From Peromyscus leucopus (lineage: Eukaryota; Chordata; Mammalia; Rodentia; Cricetidae), in contig NC_051067.1 of assembly GCF_004664715.2 (NCBI RefSeq), positions 69,706,982 to 69,770,981 on the forward strand: a stretch of 64,000 nucleotides of DNA. Direction: 5' to 3'. How positions within the stretch are numbered: the stretch's first letter is position 1; each line of letters starts with the position of its first letter. The notes under the pieces were generated by a model. The model was not told the origin of the DNA. It worked only from the letters and a program-made list of their open reading frames with translations, and did not search any database. A program made the translations under genes and the position numbers. Positions 1 to 11,162 of this stretch are shown here, piece by piece.

Positions 1-165
1 GTGTGTGTGTGTGTGTGTAAGTACATGTGTTCACACATGTATGTCAGCTAAGACAGCTTGGGGCTGTTGGTTCTCTCTATCCACCATTAGAGTCCCGGAT
101 ATCAGGTTACCAAGCTTAGTGGCATGTGCCCCAATGACTGGACCATTTTGCTCACCTAGGGTCTA
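1..165 (-). repeat. RSINE1/B3-like SINE, partial
   Basis: The window opens in a (GT)n run, followed by sequence resembling the reverse complement of the RSINE1 body: a GGTTCTCTCTATCCACCATT-like stretch, a GTCCCGG box, and a degraded tRNA-like head near 150. The GT run is the usual 3' tail of this SINE. The element runs off the left edge. RSINE1 and B3 cannot be separated by eye at this divergence. Confidence 0.5.
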
Positions 166-368
166 TTCTTTCTCACAGCTATTAACCTACCCTGACCAAA
201 ATGTACTTGGAAATTTCTTTGACCAGATCTAGCAAATCTGAAAGTCAGCATACTACACCATCCAGAAATTTCATATCTTGATATGCATCTGAAAAAAATA
301 TTCCCCGAATGTGCATGTCAATTGCAGCATTATTTGTAAGAAAATACTAGGCTCCTGTATGAGTTAGC

Positions 369-791
369 TGTTGATGTATCCAACAGTCTTATTAAATAAG
401 AAACACAGAAACAGTGTAGAAGAGAAAGCCGAGAGGTCAGAGCTCAGAGCTAAAATCTCACCCTTCTGCCTGCGGTGTCCCAGCTTCCCGAAAAAGAGCT
501 ATATCCTGTCTGTTCGTTTTTTTTATAGTATGTTGTTCTGCCTTCTCATTGGTTGTAAACCCAAACACATGACTGCCTCGTCACTGTCTGAATGTACAGC
601 CCCCTAGGTCTTAAAGGCATATGTCTCCAATGCTGGCTGTATCCCTGAAAACACAGAGATCTATGGGATTAAAGGCGTGTGCCACCACCGCCACACTCTG
701 TCTATGGCTCTAATAGCTCTGACCCCCGGGCAACTTTATTTATTAACATACAATCAAAATCACATTTCAGTACAATTAGAATACCACCACA
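369..791 (-). repeat. 3' LTR of the compact ERV
   Basis: A 423-bp LTR that starts TGTGGTGG and ends CAACA on the minus strand, with an AATAAA signal about 50 bases from its start. Inside is a B1-like module (GGGATTAAAGGCGTGTGCC on the plus strand, near 665-690) that is shorter than the equivalent part of the 5' LTR remnant. The outer 90 bases match 1876-1965 almost exactly, which ties the two LTRs to one element. Confidence 0.7.
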
Positions 792-1720
792 TTTCCCCTT
801 TTCTATTTTAATAAAAAGAAAAAAAGCAAAAGGTTATAACTAACAAAAGAAAAACTATATACAAAAGTACAATAACTATATACAATATATACAAGTAATA
901 AATACCTAAACAGGTATTTGACAAATCAGAGAAAATAATTCCATTATCTATCCTATTTTGGTAAATCCAAGATGTATCTAATGCACTTTCTATCCTAATT
1001 AATTTTCAACTATAACTAACTAATCTTCAACCATAACTAACTAATCTTCAACTCCCTCAGAGACCCAAGAAGGGAATAATATTAGCTAACAAAAATAAAA
1101 ACAGGAAGTGCATGCAAGCAACTTCCAAAAAATTTTGTGAGTTGAAAGAAACAGCCAGCTACCTGGGCAGTCACCTGAGGTTTCTCCGCAGTGTTGGGGC
1201 ATCATCTTCAGCCTATAGGCTTAGTGTATCTGACAGACTCATTTGTGAAGTAGGATGTACACAAGGTCAACAGTTCAATCTCACATTGGATGAGAGCAGT
1301 CCATATACCAGAAACACCTGAATTCCACTAGTGTCCTGTCATGATTCAGGATTTTAAATTCTGGAAATTGTTGACAGTTTTTAAATTCAGCTGTCCATTC
1401 TTCTTGGCTGTGTATATATGGCTTCATCTCAGCATCCCCTTCTTCTCCACATCCCTCTATTAAATGCCAGTCTACTTTCGAGAGGCATGAACTTTCAGCT
1501 GCTGTTCCATTGCACAACAGAAGCCATCGGCCCTCTGCCTGTTAAGCTGCCTTCGAAGAAAAGGGCACCGTACCTTTTCCGGATGCAAAGGCCACTTCAG
1601 GGATGGGGCCATATTGTCCTGGCCTCAGAAGATGCCTTTTGATAAAGCCATAACCACACTTGTTTTGGCAAGAATCAGTAGTCCCTTGTTTCGTGTTCTG
1701 TCTGTCCATTTTGTCCTGTT

Positions 1721-1870
1721 GTTGGTTTTTCGAGACAGGGTTTCTCTGTGTAGTTTTGCACCTTTCCTGGAACTCACTTGGTAGCCCAGGCTGGCCTCGA
1801 ACTCACGGAGATCCGCTTGCCTCTGCCTCCCGAGTGCTGGGATTAAAGGTGTGCGCCACCAATGCCCGGC
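1721..1870 (-). repeat. B1 SINE inside the 5' LTR remnant
   Basis: A complete B1 in reverse orientation, from TTTTTCGAGACAGGG to GCCCGGC, with the cricetid-type ACTTGGTAGCCCAGGCTGG segment. It sits exactly where the 3' LTR has a shortened B1-like module, and no target duplication is visible. It is therefore either the unabridged form of an LTR-resident B1 module or a product of B1-B1 recombination. Confidence 0.7.
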
Positions 1871-1971
1871 TCTGTCTATGGCTCTAATAGCTCTGACCCC
1901 CGGGCAACTTTATTTATTAACATACAATCAAAATCACATTTCAGTACAATTAGAATACCACCACAGTTAGC

Positions 1972-2493
1972 CAATGGTGTAAATAAACAAACATAAAGTC
2001 CTCCTGAGTTGAATAGCATACAGCAGTTGAAACCAAGTGTAGACTCCAATCTTAAAGAACCATATGTAATCATCAGAACTGCAAAAGAAGCTTTTGTGGA
2101 AGAAAGTTCCAAAAAGTATAGATAATTATAATACCACTCATTAAAACAAACACACACATGAGGAATTCACAATGTGAATGTAAAACTTTTACTTTACACT
2201 AGAAGTACAGCATGTACTTCATATGAGGAAGGAAACAAGACATTGGGACCAAGTTTGAAACATTTGTTTGGTTATAAAATGTATGTTAAAAATAGTGTAA
2301 GTATATTGTATTTGTGTTACTTAGCTAAAAATACTACAGATTTATGGGAGATACTACAAATTTACTGACTTAAAACATCAATTCACTATTTTTTAAAATT
2401 ATTGTGTTTATTTATTAATTTTTGCCTACTTAAGGAACTCAAGGGGTTACATTCGGCTGGACATCACTCAGGGTGATACATAGCAAGGCATCT
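1972..2493. other. Unassigned AT-rich sequence
   Basis: No recognisable repeat or coding signal. The only open frames are short, AT-rich and without domains. Confidence 0.5.
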
Positions 2494-2690
2494 TGCTCCG
2501 TATTATTTTTTTTTTTTTAATTCTTTTTTGGTTTTTCAAGACAGGGTTTCTCTGTGTAGCTTTGTGCCTTTCCTGGAACTCACTTGATAGCCCAGGCTGG
2601 CCTCGAAATCACAGAGATCCGCCTGCCTCTGCCTCCTGAGTGCTGGGATTAAATGCGTGCACCACCACTGCTGGCTGCTCCGTATCATTT
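2494..2690 (-). repeat. B1 SINE with target duplication
   Basis: B1 in reverse orientation (about 2511-2675), with its A-tail read as a T-run at 2506-2518. It is flanked by a near-perfect duplication beginning TGCTCCGTAT at 2494 and again at 2676. It carries the same ACTTGATAGCCCAGGCTGG variant as other cricetid-type B1 copies here. Confidence 0.85.
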
Positions 2691-3417
2691 TTTTCAACCT
2701 AAGTTTCTTCATTAAATGGCCCCACCAGGCCAATGTTGCAACTGGGTTAGAGTGTTAGTTTCTAGAATCTAGATATCACAAAATATAATTTTCACTTCAT
2801 CTGTAAGGGATCCCCAACACACACACTATACTTCAGATTAATGAGAAAAATTCTTATGAATGTGTTCCAGAAATATTTATGGTTCTTATTTTTCACCACA
2901 ATGTCTTATAATGACAAGCTTCCACATGTTTCAGTAGCCTTCGCTTAGAAAAATTGTAATATAAAAACATGGAAAATGTATTCATCCCATTTAAAACTCA
3001 TCTTTGACACACATGAATCACTGAACACTTTGATTCTACTTCCACACATATTCCTGCTTCATTCTTTCCATCACAGCACACATCACTGAGGTCTAGCTAA
3101 AAGGTCAGGAAGCTCATCCATTCTATCTCAGTGCCAAAACTTGCCTTTTTTTTTTTTTTGTAGTGTTTTAAGGTTTCATTGATTTCCCTTCTGGTCCCTT
3201 CCATAGAATCTAGACCTACAGTACATCTGTTCATCAAAACAAAACATAAAGAATGGGAAAAGACAAACTACACACAAAAATAATTTAGAAGAGACTTTCT
3301 ACCAACAACAGTTGTTATAAAAATTAAAAGAGAAAAAAAAAAACAAGAGCAACCATGTATAAAATGGAAACAACACACACAATTCTTATTTAAGTAAAAT
3401 AAAAAGATGAGGAGGAC
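2691..3417. other. Unassigned sequence with a T-run
   Basis: AT-rich DNA with a T-run at about 3147-3160 and an A-run at about 3332-3342. No gene or clear repeat family is recognised. Confidence 0.45.
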
Positions 3418-3775
3418 AGCAATGGAACTGTCAGTGTAGACAGGGAAAGCCTGCAAGGCCTTAACCCTACACAGAGAACTATAGGCAAATGAGGAGACTT
3501 GGAGAGGAAGAGGTGGTCACCCCAGGGAAGAGTACACTGATTGGTTGTCCAATGCCAAATGGTCAGCCCTGAAAGCATACAAACATCATATAGACTGAGC
3601 AGGTTATACTTAGGAATATATATGTCTTTATACACACATATATGCATATAATAACCATTAATGAAAGTAAAGGCCATGAATTTGAAGGAGAGTAGGGAGG
3701 GGTATATGGGAGAGTATTGAGAAAGGAAAAGGAAGGGAGAATGTTGTAATTATATTATAACCTAAAAAACCTTTT
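3418..3775 (+). mobile_element. L1 3' UTR fragment (Lx type)
   Basis: This matches the rodent L1 3' UTR: AAGGCCTTAACCCTACACAG, then a CCCCAGGGAAGAGTACAC motif, a GGTCAGCCCTGAAAGCATAC motif, a TATATAT stretch, and the GGAGGGGTATATGGGAG purine-rich end before the A-rich tail. It is 5'-truncated with no coding sequence. Confidence 0.8.
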
Positions 3776-4394
3776 TAAAAAAGATTGAAAGAAACAGACA
3801 AAATAATTTCAATAATATATTTTAGTTAGTTTCATATACCAAAAAGATTATAGGAAGGTGATAATTATAAAATTTTAAGCAGAATTTGACATTTTTCATA
3901 CTGTCTTCAAAATTTAGTTTTTATGTCACATGAAATATCTAAATTTATACTAGTCAGTATGTTTCAAGTTCTCAGTATCCACACTAGACTACTGATGACT
4001 CTAGTGATCAGCATGGACCTAGGACACATGTACATTGATGGATCACAAGACAACAGTCCACAGGAGTGGTGTGTGTAAAAATGGGTACCTTCACCTTTGT
4101 TTTCTCAGTTAATGGAAACAGTAGATATAAAGGACTATGTCTGATATTACACTGATACATTATGTCAGCACTGGAGAATTTCTTCCCCTCCAAAACAAAT
4201 AACAATGATCATAAATAATCATTTCCACAATCATGATTTTGCTATTTAGAGATCAGACTTACTGTACTATACAATTAAGTGTATGCTAAATGTCAGCTAA
4301 ATGAATATTGTAATGGTTACTGATATCTTAAAATTCAAATTATCTGAAGTACTCTTGATTTGACATCCACAAATTTATTAGTGAAATGTAATTT
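3776..4394. other. Unassigned AT-rich sequence
   Basis: No recognised element. The short minus-strand frame at 4008-4205 has no domain. Confidence 0.45.
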
Positions 4395-4568
4395 AAAAAT
4401 CATGTCAATAGCTAGACAGTGATGTTGCACACCTTTCATTCCAGTACTCAGGAGGAAGAGGCAGGTGGATCTCTGTGAGTTTGAGTCCAGCCTGGTCTAC
4501 AGAGTGGATTCCAGAACTGCCAGGGCTACACAGAGATACCCAGTCTCAAAAAAAAAAATCATGTCAGT
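4395..4568 (+). repeat. B1 SINE (older type) with target duplication
   Basis: A diverged B1 in forward orientation (about 4411-4550) with an A-tail. It is bounded by direct repeats AAAAATCATGTCA at about 4395-4407 and 4555-4567. The second half reads GGTCTACAGAGTGGATTCCA, the murid-wide B1 variant. Confidence 0.85.
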
Positions 4569-5226
4569 GTACAGATTGGCATTTCTAATATCACAAGTGA
4601 GCAACTAACCAATTAAGTTTTTGTTTCTAGTTAACTTGCAGAGAGCACTCACAGTAAAGCATATTTCTTAGGTCCCTCAAACACTGACCTTAAGTCTATT
4701 ATTTTATATACACCAAAGGTTCTATCCTTTCAAAAGAAAAATTATAGCAGTAATTTTCCTGAGTTGCTCTTGAGAGTTCTCGAAAAGTTTCCATCTCATA
4801 AATGTTGCCTTTAGGCTCCTATATCTCCTCTTCATTCCCCGTGTTCTTGATGAGCCTCCTTAAAGAAATGAGAACCAGAGAAACAATAATTTAATGAGGA
4901 CCAGAGAAACAATAATTTAATAAGGCTATTGGTGGATGGAGTAGAAAAGTGCCTTATTATAAAGAAGGGCACAGCTAATCACATGAGCATTTGTTAGATG
5001 CATCCAGAAAGTGCTGTAAAGATCATGATGGGTCTAGGCACTCAAGTGACCCAGGTGACTTCAGATTGCATGCCCCTACAGTGTTATTTAAGTGTAAGAT
5101 CTAAGACAGGTTCTCCTAAAATGAGCCAAAGTTAAAACTTGAAGTTTTGGTAAAACAACAACAACAAAAGAAAAAGAAAAAGAAAAAAAAAAAAACACAT
5201 TGCAGCTAAACAAAGAAACAACAACA
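4569..5226. other. Unassigned sequence with short tandem and A-rich tracts
   Basis: Contains a 26-bp tandem duplication at 4870-4921 and an A-rich/CAA-rich low-complexity tract at about 5150-5232. Nothing else is recognised. Confidence 0.45.
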
Positions 5227-5732
5227 ACAAAATGTAGACAAATTTCTAAGTGGTCTTATTAAAATAAAAAGAACGGAGCCAGAAATTTGGGTTAAAGCCT
5301 TAGAGATATCAGAGAAAGCCATCAGCTAAGCTTACCTCACCAACTCTGCAGCTTCCAAATGCAAGCTACTTCCTGTCTACCCACACGTATATTGCCTTGT
5401 TGTTCTGCCCTCTCATTGGCTATCTTAGCCCAGCTACCTCACTTCCTCTTTCTACACAGCTCTGTCACTGTCTGTCTGTCTGCACAGGCCTCCAGCTCTC
5501 CATATTGGTACTGGGATTAAAGGTGTATGTCACCATGCTTGGCTCTGTTCCCTAGTGTGGCCTTGAACACACAGAGGTCTTGCTTGCTAAGAGATTAAGG
5601 GCATGTGCTGCCTGACTTCCTGTTTACTTAAAACAGCTAGCCTTTTCCCCCTAATATCCAGGCAAGCTTTATTTATTAACATACAAATAAAATATCACAT
5701 TTCAGCACAAATAAAATATTGCCACAACAAAA
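5227..5732 (-). mobile_element. Solo ERVK-like LTR with perfect 6-bp TSD
   Basis: A 494-bp LTR at 5233-5726 on the minus strand, beginning TGTGGCAA and ending CTACA. It is flanked by identical ACAAAA hexamers at 5227-5232 and 5727-5732, although these lie in A-rich DNA. An AATAAA signal lies near the start of the minus-strand reading. Two B1-like modules lie inside (about 5512-5545 and 5562-5615). It is related to, but distinct from, the LTR at 369-791. No internal sequence remains, which is the usual outcome of LTR-LTR recombination. Confidence 0.75.
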
Positions 5733-5833
5733 CCAAAAAAAAAAAAACCAAAAACCAGGAGTAAAGTTACCGTGTTGGAGAATTCAATGATTATTTATAA
5801 CACTTGGGTATAGATCTAATCCAGTCATTATAA

Positions 5834-5838
<5 letters not shown>

Positions 5839-5908
<70 letters not shown>
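5839..5908. repeat. (GA)n microsatellite
   Basis: About 35 uninterrupted GA units. The Arg-Glu and Ser-Leu repeat frames over it are artefacts of the dinucleotide. Confidence 0.98.
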
Positions 5909-5912
<4 letters not shown>

Positions 5913-7044
5913 GCAACCAAATGGCAAGTCCAGGTGTGGTATTAAAAAGGGAGGAAACATCCCCAGACTCTACCTTGAGCATGAAATTAGAAGATGAACT
6001 AAACCAAACATGGAGGCACCTGCAACTGCAGGGCATTTGGCACAGGCTTTGGATAGCGACCTATATTTTTCTCCAATAGGAAGGGAGGCAACTCAGTTAT
6101 TTGGGAGCCCAGAGGAAGCACAATGAGACATAGAGAAGAGATTATGCGTGTACCCCAAGTCCCTGCACTCACTTTCAGTAGTTGGGAGACTCTGGGTAAC
6201 AAAGCACCCTGTTCAACTTATCCCACATGTGCCAAAAGTTTCCAAAGTTTCAAAAGCTTACTTTGCCTTCAGCACATTTTAAAACCCACTTACCAATTTT
6301 AGGAATACTTATTTTATGCCACATGTGAGTTATAATATGAAAAATCCAAAGAGGAATGTGGTAGATCTTCCTACTGAATGTTAGAGTTGTTTGTCTATTT
6401 TGTGAGCTGTCTATATGGCTCGAGTATTTGGGGGGATGTTGCATCAGAGTCCACAATTTGAACAGAAAGAAAAGAAAAAGGAACATTGCTTCAGATTGAA
6501 TCCCAGAACAGTATTTTCCCATTTTTATTTGTTTTTCTTCAATCTTCCTTTAGGCAGTAAGAAAGTAAAATGTTGCTTTGGTGGGTATACATTTAAATTA
6601 CATTGTAGGGGGCATGTAATTTGAATCTAAAACATTCTAAATTACCTGTCCATTAGCAAAAATAAGATTTTCTACTTTTAAACTATTTAATTGAAAGTGT
6701 TCAAAAAGAACCTTTTCATAAATATTCATATGCAGAGACCAGCTAATTGAGCTCCATTTGATTATTCTGTCATGGGAAGAAATGGGGAGTAATAAAACTA
6801 ATAGGTAGAGGTAATAAGAACCCTTCATTTATGTTAATACAGACTCATTGGCTAGCCTACACTGATTAATGTATAGCAGGTAATCTGAATTTTAAGTAAA
6901 ATGACCCATTATTTTTTCCTGGATAACAAAAGTATTTTGAATTTAAAGCCCACTGAAAAATTCTAGACTTACAGGGAAGTTTTAAGAATAAGACAATGAA
7001 CATTAGTATATTATTTGTCCAAATTCATCAATGTTTTATTTTTT

Positions 7045-7046
<2 letters not shown>
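5909..7046. other. Unassigned unique sequence
   Basis: No recognisable gene, RNA or repeat. Short frames on both strands lack domains. Confidence 0.45.

Positions 7047-7084
<38 letters not shown>
7047..7084. repeat. (GT)n microsatellite
   Basis: Nineteen GT units immediately abutting a MaLR LTR boundary. Confidence 0.97.
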
Positions 7085-7085
<1 letters not shown>

Positions 7086-7474
7086 GTATTAACCTGTGTT
7101 CTATGAAGAGACACCATGACTGCAGCAACTCTTACACAGGAAAACATTTAATTGGGGTGAGCTTACAGTTTCAGAGGTTCAGTCCACGCTCCTCGTGGTG
7201 GGAGCATGGCGGCATACAGTCAGACATAGTGCTAGAGAAGCAGCTGAGAGTTCTGCATCCAGGACAGTAGACAGCAGGGAGAGAGAGTGAGACTGGGCCT
7301 GCTCGGGCTTCCAAAACTTGAAAAGCCCACCCCCAGTGACACATTTCCTTCAATAAGGCCACGCCTACCAAACAAGGCCATGCCTCCTACTTCCTCCTAA
7401 GTAGTTCTGTTCCCTGATGACTAAGCATTCAAATATATGAGCTTATGGGGGCCATTCTTATTCAAAATGCCACA
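7085..7474 (-). repeat. Rodent ERVL-MaLR LTR (MT/ORR1 type)
   Basis: In reverse orientation this shows the landmarks of rodent MaLR LTRs: GAAGAGACACCATGAC near the left end, CATTTAATTGGGG (the reversed polyadenylation region), AAAGCCCACCCCCAGTGACAC, and the terminal GGGGGCCATTCTTATTCAAA. Length is about 390 bp. A 5-bp duplication cannot be seen because the left flank is the GT run. Confidence 0.65.
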
Positions 7475-7483
7475 TACATCCAC

Positions 7484-7633
7484 TTCAGTGCAGGTGCCTG
7501 CAGAGACGAGAAGTGTGTGAGTCCCCTGGACTGTCGTTACTTGTGAGTTGGCCAGCATGGGTGGGGGGAACCAAACTCTCAATTTCTGGGAGAGCTGTGT
7601 CTGCTCTGAACTGCTGAGCCATCTCTCCAGACC
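7484..7633 (-). repeat. B3 SINE
   Basis: Reverse B3/B2-type element: CAGGTGCCTGCAGAGAC on the left and the tRNA-derived head, read in reverse as TGAGCCATCTCTCCAG, at 7615-7630. Confidence 0.65.
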
Positions 7634-8144
7634 CCTGATTCATCAATTACAAATCCTCTATCCCATTGTATTTATCCCTCTTTCTTTTTATGACTTATTT
7701 AAGAACCAGTTTGAATCTCAGACTGTTCGTTGATAAATGTTTTCTTATACACTCATGATTCAAAGTCCCTAGCACGAATTACAGCAGATACCATTCTGTC
7801 ATTTGAGTTTACAGCAATTTCCCTGCTATTCTCATGTGATGTCCTTCAATATGTTTTTAAAACAACAACTTGATAAAGGATTACATATTGAATTTAATTA
7901 TTATAACCTCCTTCTCACCTACCTTAATTTGTACTAGTTCACCAGTTATTAATTTGTTTACATGTCTAAAGAATTCTGATAAAAAATTGCAAATATTACT
8001 CATAAATATATCAATATATATCTAAATAGAAATAGCATTCATATTCATAAAAATAGTGATACTTTAAAAGCATCCTTGGGTCTGAGATGACTCAAACCTG
8101 AGGAATCAATTTAGTACCAGACACTCATATAAAAAAAAAAACAG
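7634..8144. other. Unassigned AT-rich sequence
   Basis: No recognised element. Very AT-rich at 7850-8060. Confidence 0.45.
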
Positions 8145-8385
8145 GTGTGGTATTGTACATCTGTAATCTCAATACTCCTACAGCAAGACGGGAAATGGAG
8201 ATAGGAGAATCATCAGGAAACTCACAAGCCAGCCCTCATGGAGTCCTCAGTACAGAAGCAGAAACAAAAACGATCCTGCCTCAGTGAAGTACAAGGGGAA
8301 AGCAACATCCTAAGGTGTCCTCTGAACTCCTGATTGCCATGGTACACGTGAACTCGTGCTCTCTCACACACAGAGACACAGTAAA
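8145..8385 (+). repeat. Composite rodent SINE (B1/RSINE-like)
   Basis: A diverged composite: a B1-like head (GGTGTGGTATTGTACATCTG), a middle with AACTCACAAGCCAGCCCT, and an RSINE-like tail (AAGGTGTCCTCTGAACTCC, then ACGTGAACTCG and CA-rich sequence). I recall this arrangement from murid genomes but cannot assign the subfamily with certainty. Confidence 0.45.
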
Positions 8386-10685
8386 AATATAACAATTAGT
8401 ATCATGTTTCTTATGATAATTATAATTTTTTTCAAAAATAAAAACTGCTCACTTCTTTTTATTAAAAACAGAGACCACTCAAATAAGACAGAGTGGGAAA
8501 TTACTGCCATTACCTAGTGAAGAACAATAATTATTTTTATTATATTTCCTTTACATTTTTCTATATTAGTTGTTTGACTATTTAATTTAAAATTGCATAT
8601 AAGGCCCATAACTAGAAATTTTCAATAATATATTTTTACCTGCACTGAACAGTCTGTAAAATTAAAATGAAAGGCCTAAAATATAATAAAAAATAATGAT
8701 ATGAAAACAGGTAGGTAAATTAGGACAGAAACCAGGGACAAGAGCTCCTGGAATGCAAATTCTGAATTTAATGGTAACAATAAATTGACACACAAAAACC
8801 TTTCCATACTATTCTTATGTAATTTCTTTTTAATAAAATGTAACTCCAGCCAGAATAATCTGAATTCCAGAAGTTTTAAGTGTGGCATCTAATTGAAGAA
8901 AACAAAATGTGCAAGAAAGCCTATGAGTCAGGAGGGGATTCTCCCAATTACATTTTCAGATTACCCTAATTCCTCTTTAGGAACTGCCTGGAGGACATTA
9001 CTTAGATAAAATTACAGTATTTAAATGAACTTAAGGCAATAAAGAATATAAAGATGATGAGTTGGTGAAAGCTTGGAACAAATTAAATCTTGCAGATTCT
9101 CACTGGAAAATTTTTTATCATTATGAGTGAGCTTTGTGTGTCCCAAAGGAAGAGGACCCCGGACAAAGCCGTTGAGAAGGTTTCAAAAGAAATGTGATGA
9201 TATGCCACACATATAGTGACGAGGGCAGGCACCACAGAGAACAGATGTGCCATTTCTTTAAAAATGTCTGAGCATTTTTGTTATTTCTGTTAGTGTAACT
9301 CTATGAGAATAAAGAAGCAAACAACTAAAATTAGAATTCTGTTCTGAAGTGTGTGTGTGCTACCATCAAGAGAGTTTTGTGTGTACTTGATAAAGGCACG
9401 TTCATTTTTAAATAACTACTTTTTTGAAGGAAAAGCGCAACACAAAGAAAATCAGTATTTCCTCAAAGACATGAAAGTAGTTCAATACAATTTACTCACT
9501 TCCAGCTAAATGACTTTCTAAACTTTTGAAATTGAGTTCTAAGCTGTACTTTGAAATTTTCTAGATTAATATTACATGACCATTCTTTCCATGGCTAAAA
9601 AAAAAAAAAAGCCCATTATTTCAAGTATATGTAATAACAGAGAATAAAGTAAAAGAAGTTTAAATCACAATTATTTGTTCTGTGGTAAAGAGCATTTTTT
9701 TTAATATTACAACTCAAGAAAATTTTGTGCTTTTATGATATCATTTATTTATTTTCTCTTGTGTTCTATGTTTAAAGATAAGCAACTTAATATTTATTCT
9801 AACAGTATATTGCTTTTGCAGGAAGTCTTTTAGCATGATAATTTAATTAGTTCACTTTAAATATAAACAAAGATATTATTTGAAACTATAAACTGATATG
9901 AAACCCAGAGAACATTCCAGAAAAGCAAAGAAATATTAAAATATTAAGTGGATGGAACTCTTTCATACAAATGAAATAAGAGATTAAATTTCCATCAGTG
10001 CAGTCATATACATTAAGTGCAAACTCTGTAAGTGCTAAGCTGTCAGTGTCAAAAACTAATAAAACAAAAAAGGCTTCTTAGCCTGAATCGTTATCTCCAC
10101 CCACACATCCATGCACACACCTGCCAAGAGACTGGTGATTACTGTGTGGAGGAAGGTAGAAACTGGTGTGCATGCCTCCTTTCTAATAATGTACCTCATT
10201 CAGTTCTCATAAAGGATTTTCTAAAGCTATTTTAAAATTATTTCCCATGGAAAATGAAATGTTCACTGAGCCCTGCACCCTCCGTTTCTCAAAATGGCTT
10301 TGGAAATTACATTTCCTAAAAGAAGAATTCATTATTTAAAAATATAATTTAAGATAATTTGCAACAGTTAATACCCTAAATAGTTATTTGGTAAATTGAT
10401 GCAAAGGTATGAACTATATAATGTCTGTCTCATAAACTCTACAGAGGAAGTTGATGCTAGATGATTCAGAAGCGGGCTTCCAAACTGTACAGCCTGAAGA
10501 CATGAAGTGGCTGGGATGATTAATAAGTGGGAATGCATCTTATTCAGCTCCACAGGCGTTTATGGTGGTAATGGGACATAAGCTAAAGCACTACTGGGAA
10601 TTAGCAGTTTTAATCATAATCCAAACCCAGTAGCTTATATCTGTTTTCCTATTAATGAAATAACTGCTGTTCAAAAACTGCAATT
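8386..10685. other. Long AT-rich unique stretch
   Basis: About 2.3 kb without a recognised repeat, apart from an A-run at about 9597-9611. Open frames are short. It may be unique intergenic or intronic DNA, or very old decayed repeats. Confidence 0.45.
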
Positions 10686-10834
10686 ATGGGGTGAGTAAAG
10701 GTATTGGTATTTGTCATGCAAGCCAGGCAACCTGAACCTGATGCCTAGAAGCCATGGAAAGGGGAAAGCAGAGAAACTGTATACATAAAGTTGTCCTCTG
10801 ACCTCCACAAACACACCATAGTACATAAGCACAT

Positions 10835-10864
<30 letters not shown>
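10686..10864 (+). repeat. RSINE1 SINE with (CA)n tail
   Basis: Diverged RSINE1: a GAGTAAAGGTATTGGTATTT head, GGAAAGGGGAAAGCAGAGAA middle, and the diagnostic AAAGTTGTCCTCTGACCTCC, followed by a (CA)n tail at 10837-10864 and four GAT units. Confidence 0.65.
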
Positions 10865-10867
<3 letters not shown>

Positions 10868-11066
10868 GATGATGATGATGACATTTCAATTGCAATTACA
10901 GTGCTAGACAGATAGCTCAGTATGTAAGAAAGTTCTCTACATAATTATTGGGGCTGGAAGTCAGGTCCTCGCACACATATAACCATATTTGCCTTTCTGT
11001 GTCTAGGTTACCTCACACAGAATGATTTTTTTTTCCTAGTTTCATCCATTTGCCTGCAAATTTCAT

Positions 11067-11162
11067 GATGACATTTTTTAACAGCTGAGTAATACTCCAT
11101 TGTGTAAATGTACCGATGACATTTTTTAACAGCTGAGTAATACTCCATTGTGTAAATGTACC
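11067..11162 (-). repeat. 48-bp perfect tandem duplication in L1 ORF2
   Basis: Units at 11067-11114 and 11115-11162 are identical (starting GATGACATTTTTTAAC and ending AAATGTACC). Forty-eight bases equal 16 codons, so the ORF2 C-terminal frame repeats the TMEYYSAVKK segment without a frameshift. Confidence 0.95.

Larger units (their letters stand above)
363..1971 (-). mobile_element. Compact non-autonomous ERVK-like provirus with 6-bp TSD
   Basis: A short provirus on the minus strand, bounded by identical 6-bp duplications GTTAGC at 363-368 and 1966-1971. A 6-bp duplication is typical of ERVK (class II) integrases. On the minus strand the order is: 5' LTR remnant (1871-1965), a complete B1 (1721-1870), a non-coding internal region (about 792-1720), and a full 3' LTR (369-791). 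A polypurine tract (AGAAAAGGGGAAA on the minus strand) touches the 3' LTR. No gag, pol or env frame is visible. The 5' LTR lacks R-U5, and no primer-binding site is seen. The LTR and interior resemble cricetid mys-type elements. The name is an inference, while the structure is seen directly. Confidence 0.75.

Noticed and set aside
1418..1642. 74-codon frame inside the compact ERV as a remnant gag or env
   Set aside because: The matching positions in the other two ERVs are not open, and no retroviral motif is visible.
5791..6079. Arg-Glu and Ser-Leu repeat proteins on opposite strands
   Set aside because: Direct translations of a (GA)n microsatellite.
10900..10975. tRNA-like or B2-like SINE (GACAGATAGCTCAGTATGTA)
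   Set aside because: Only the box-A-like region resembles a SINE head. The body cannot be followed, so it was not listed as a feature.
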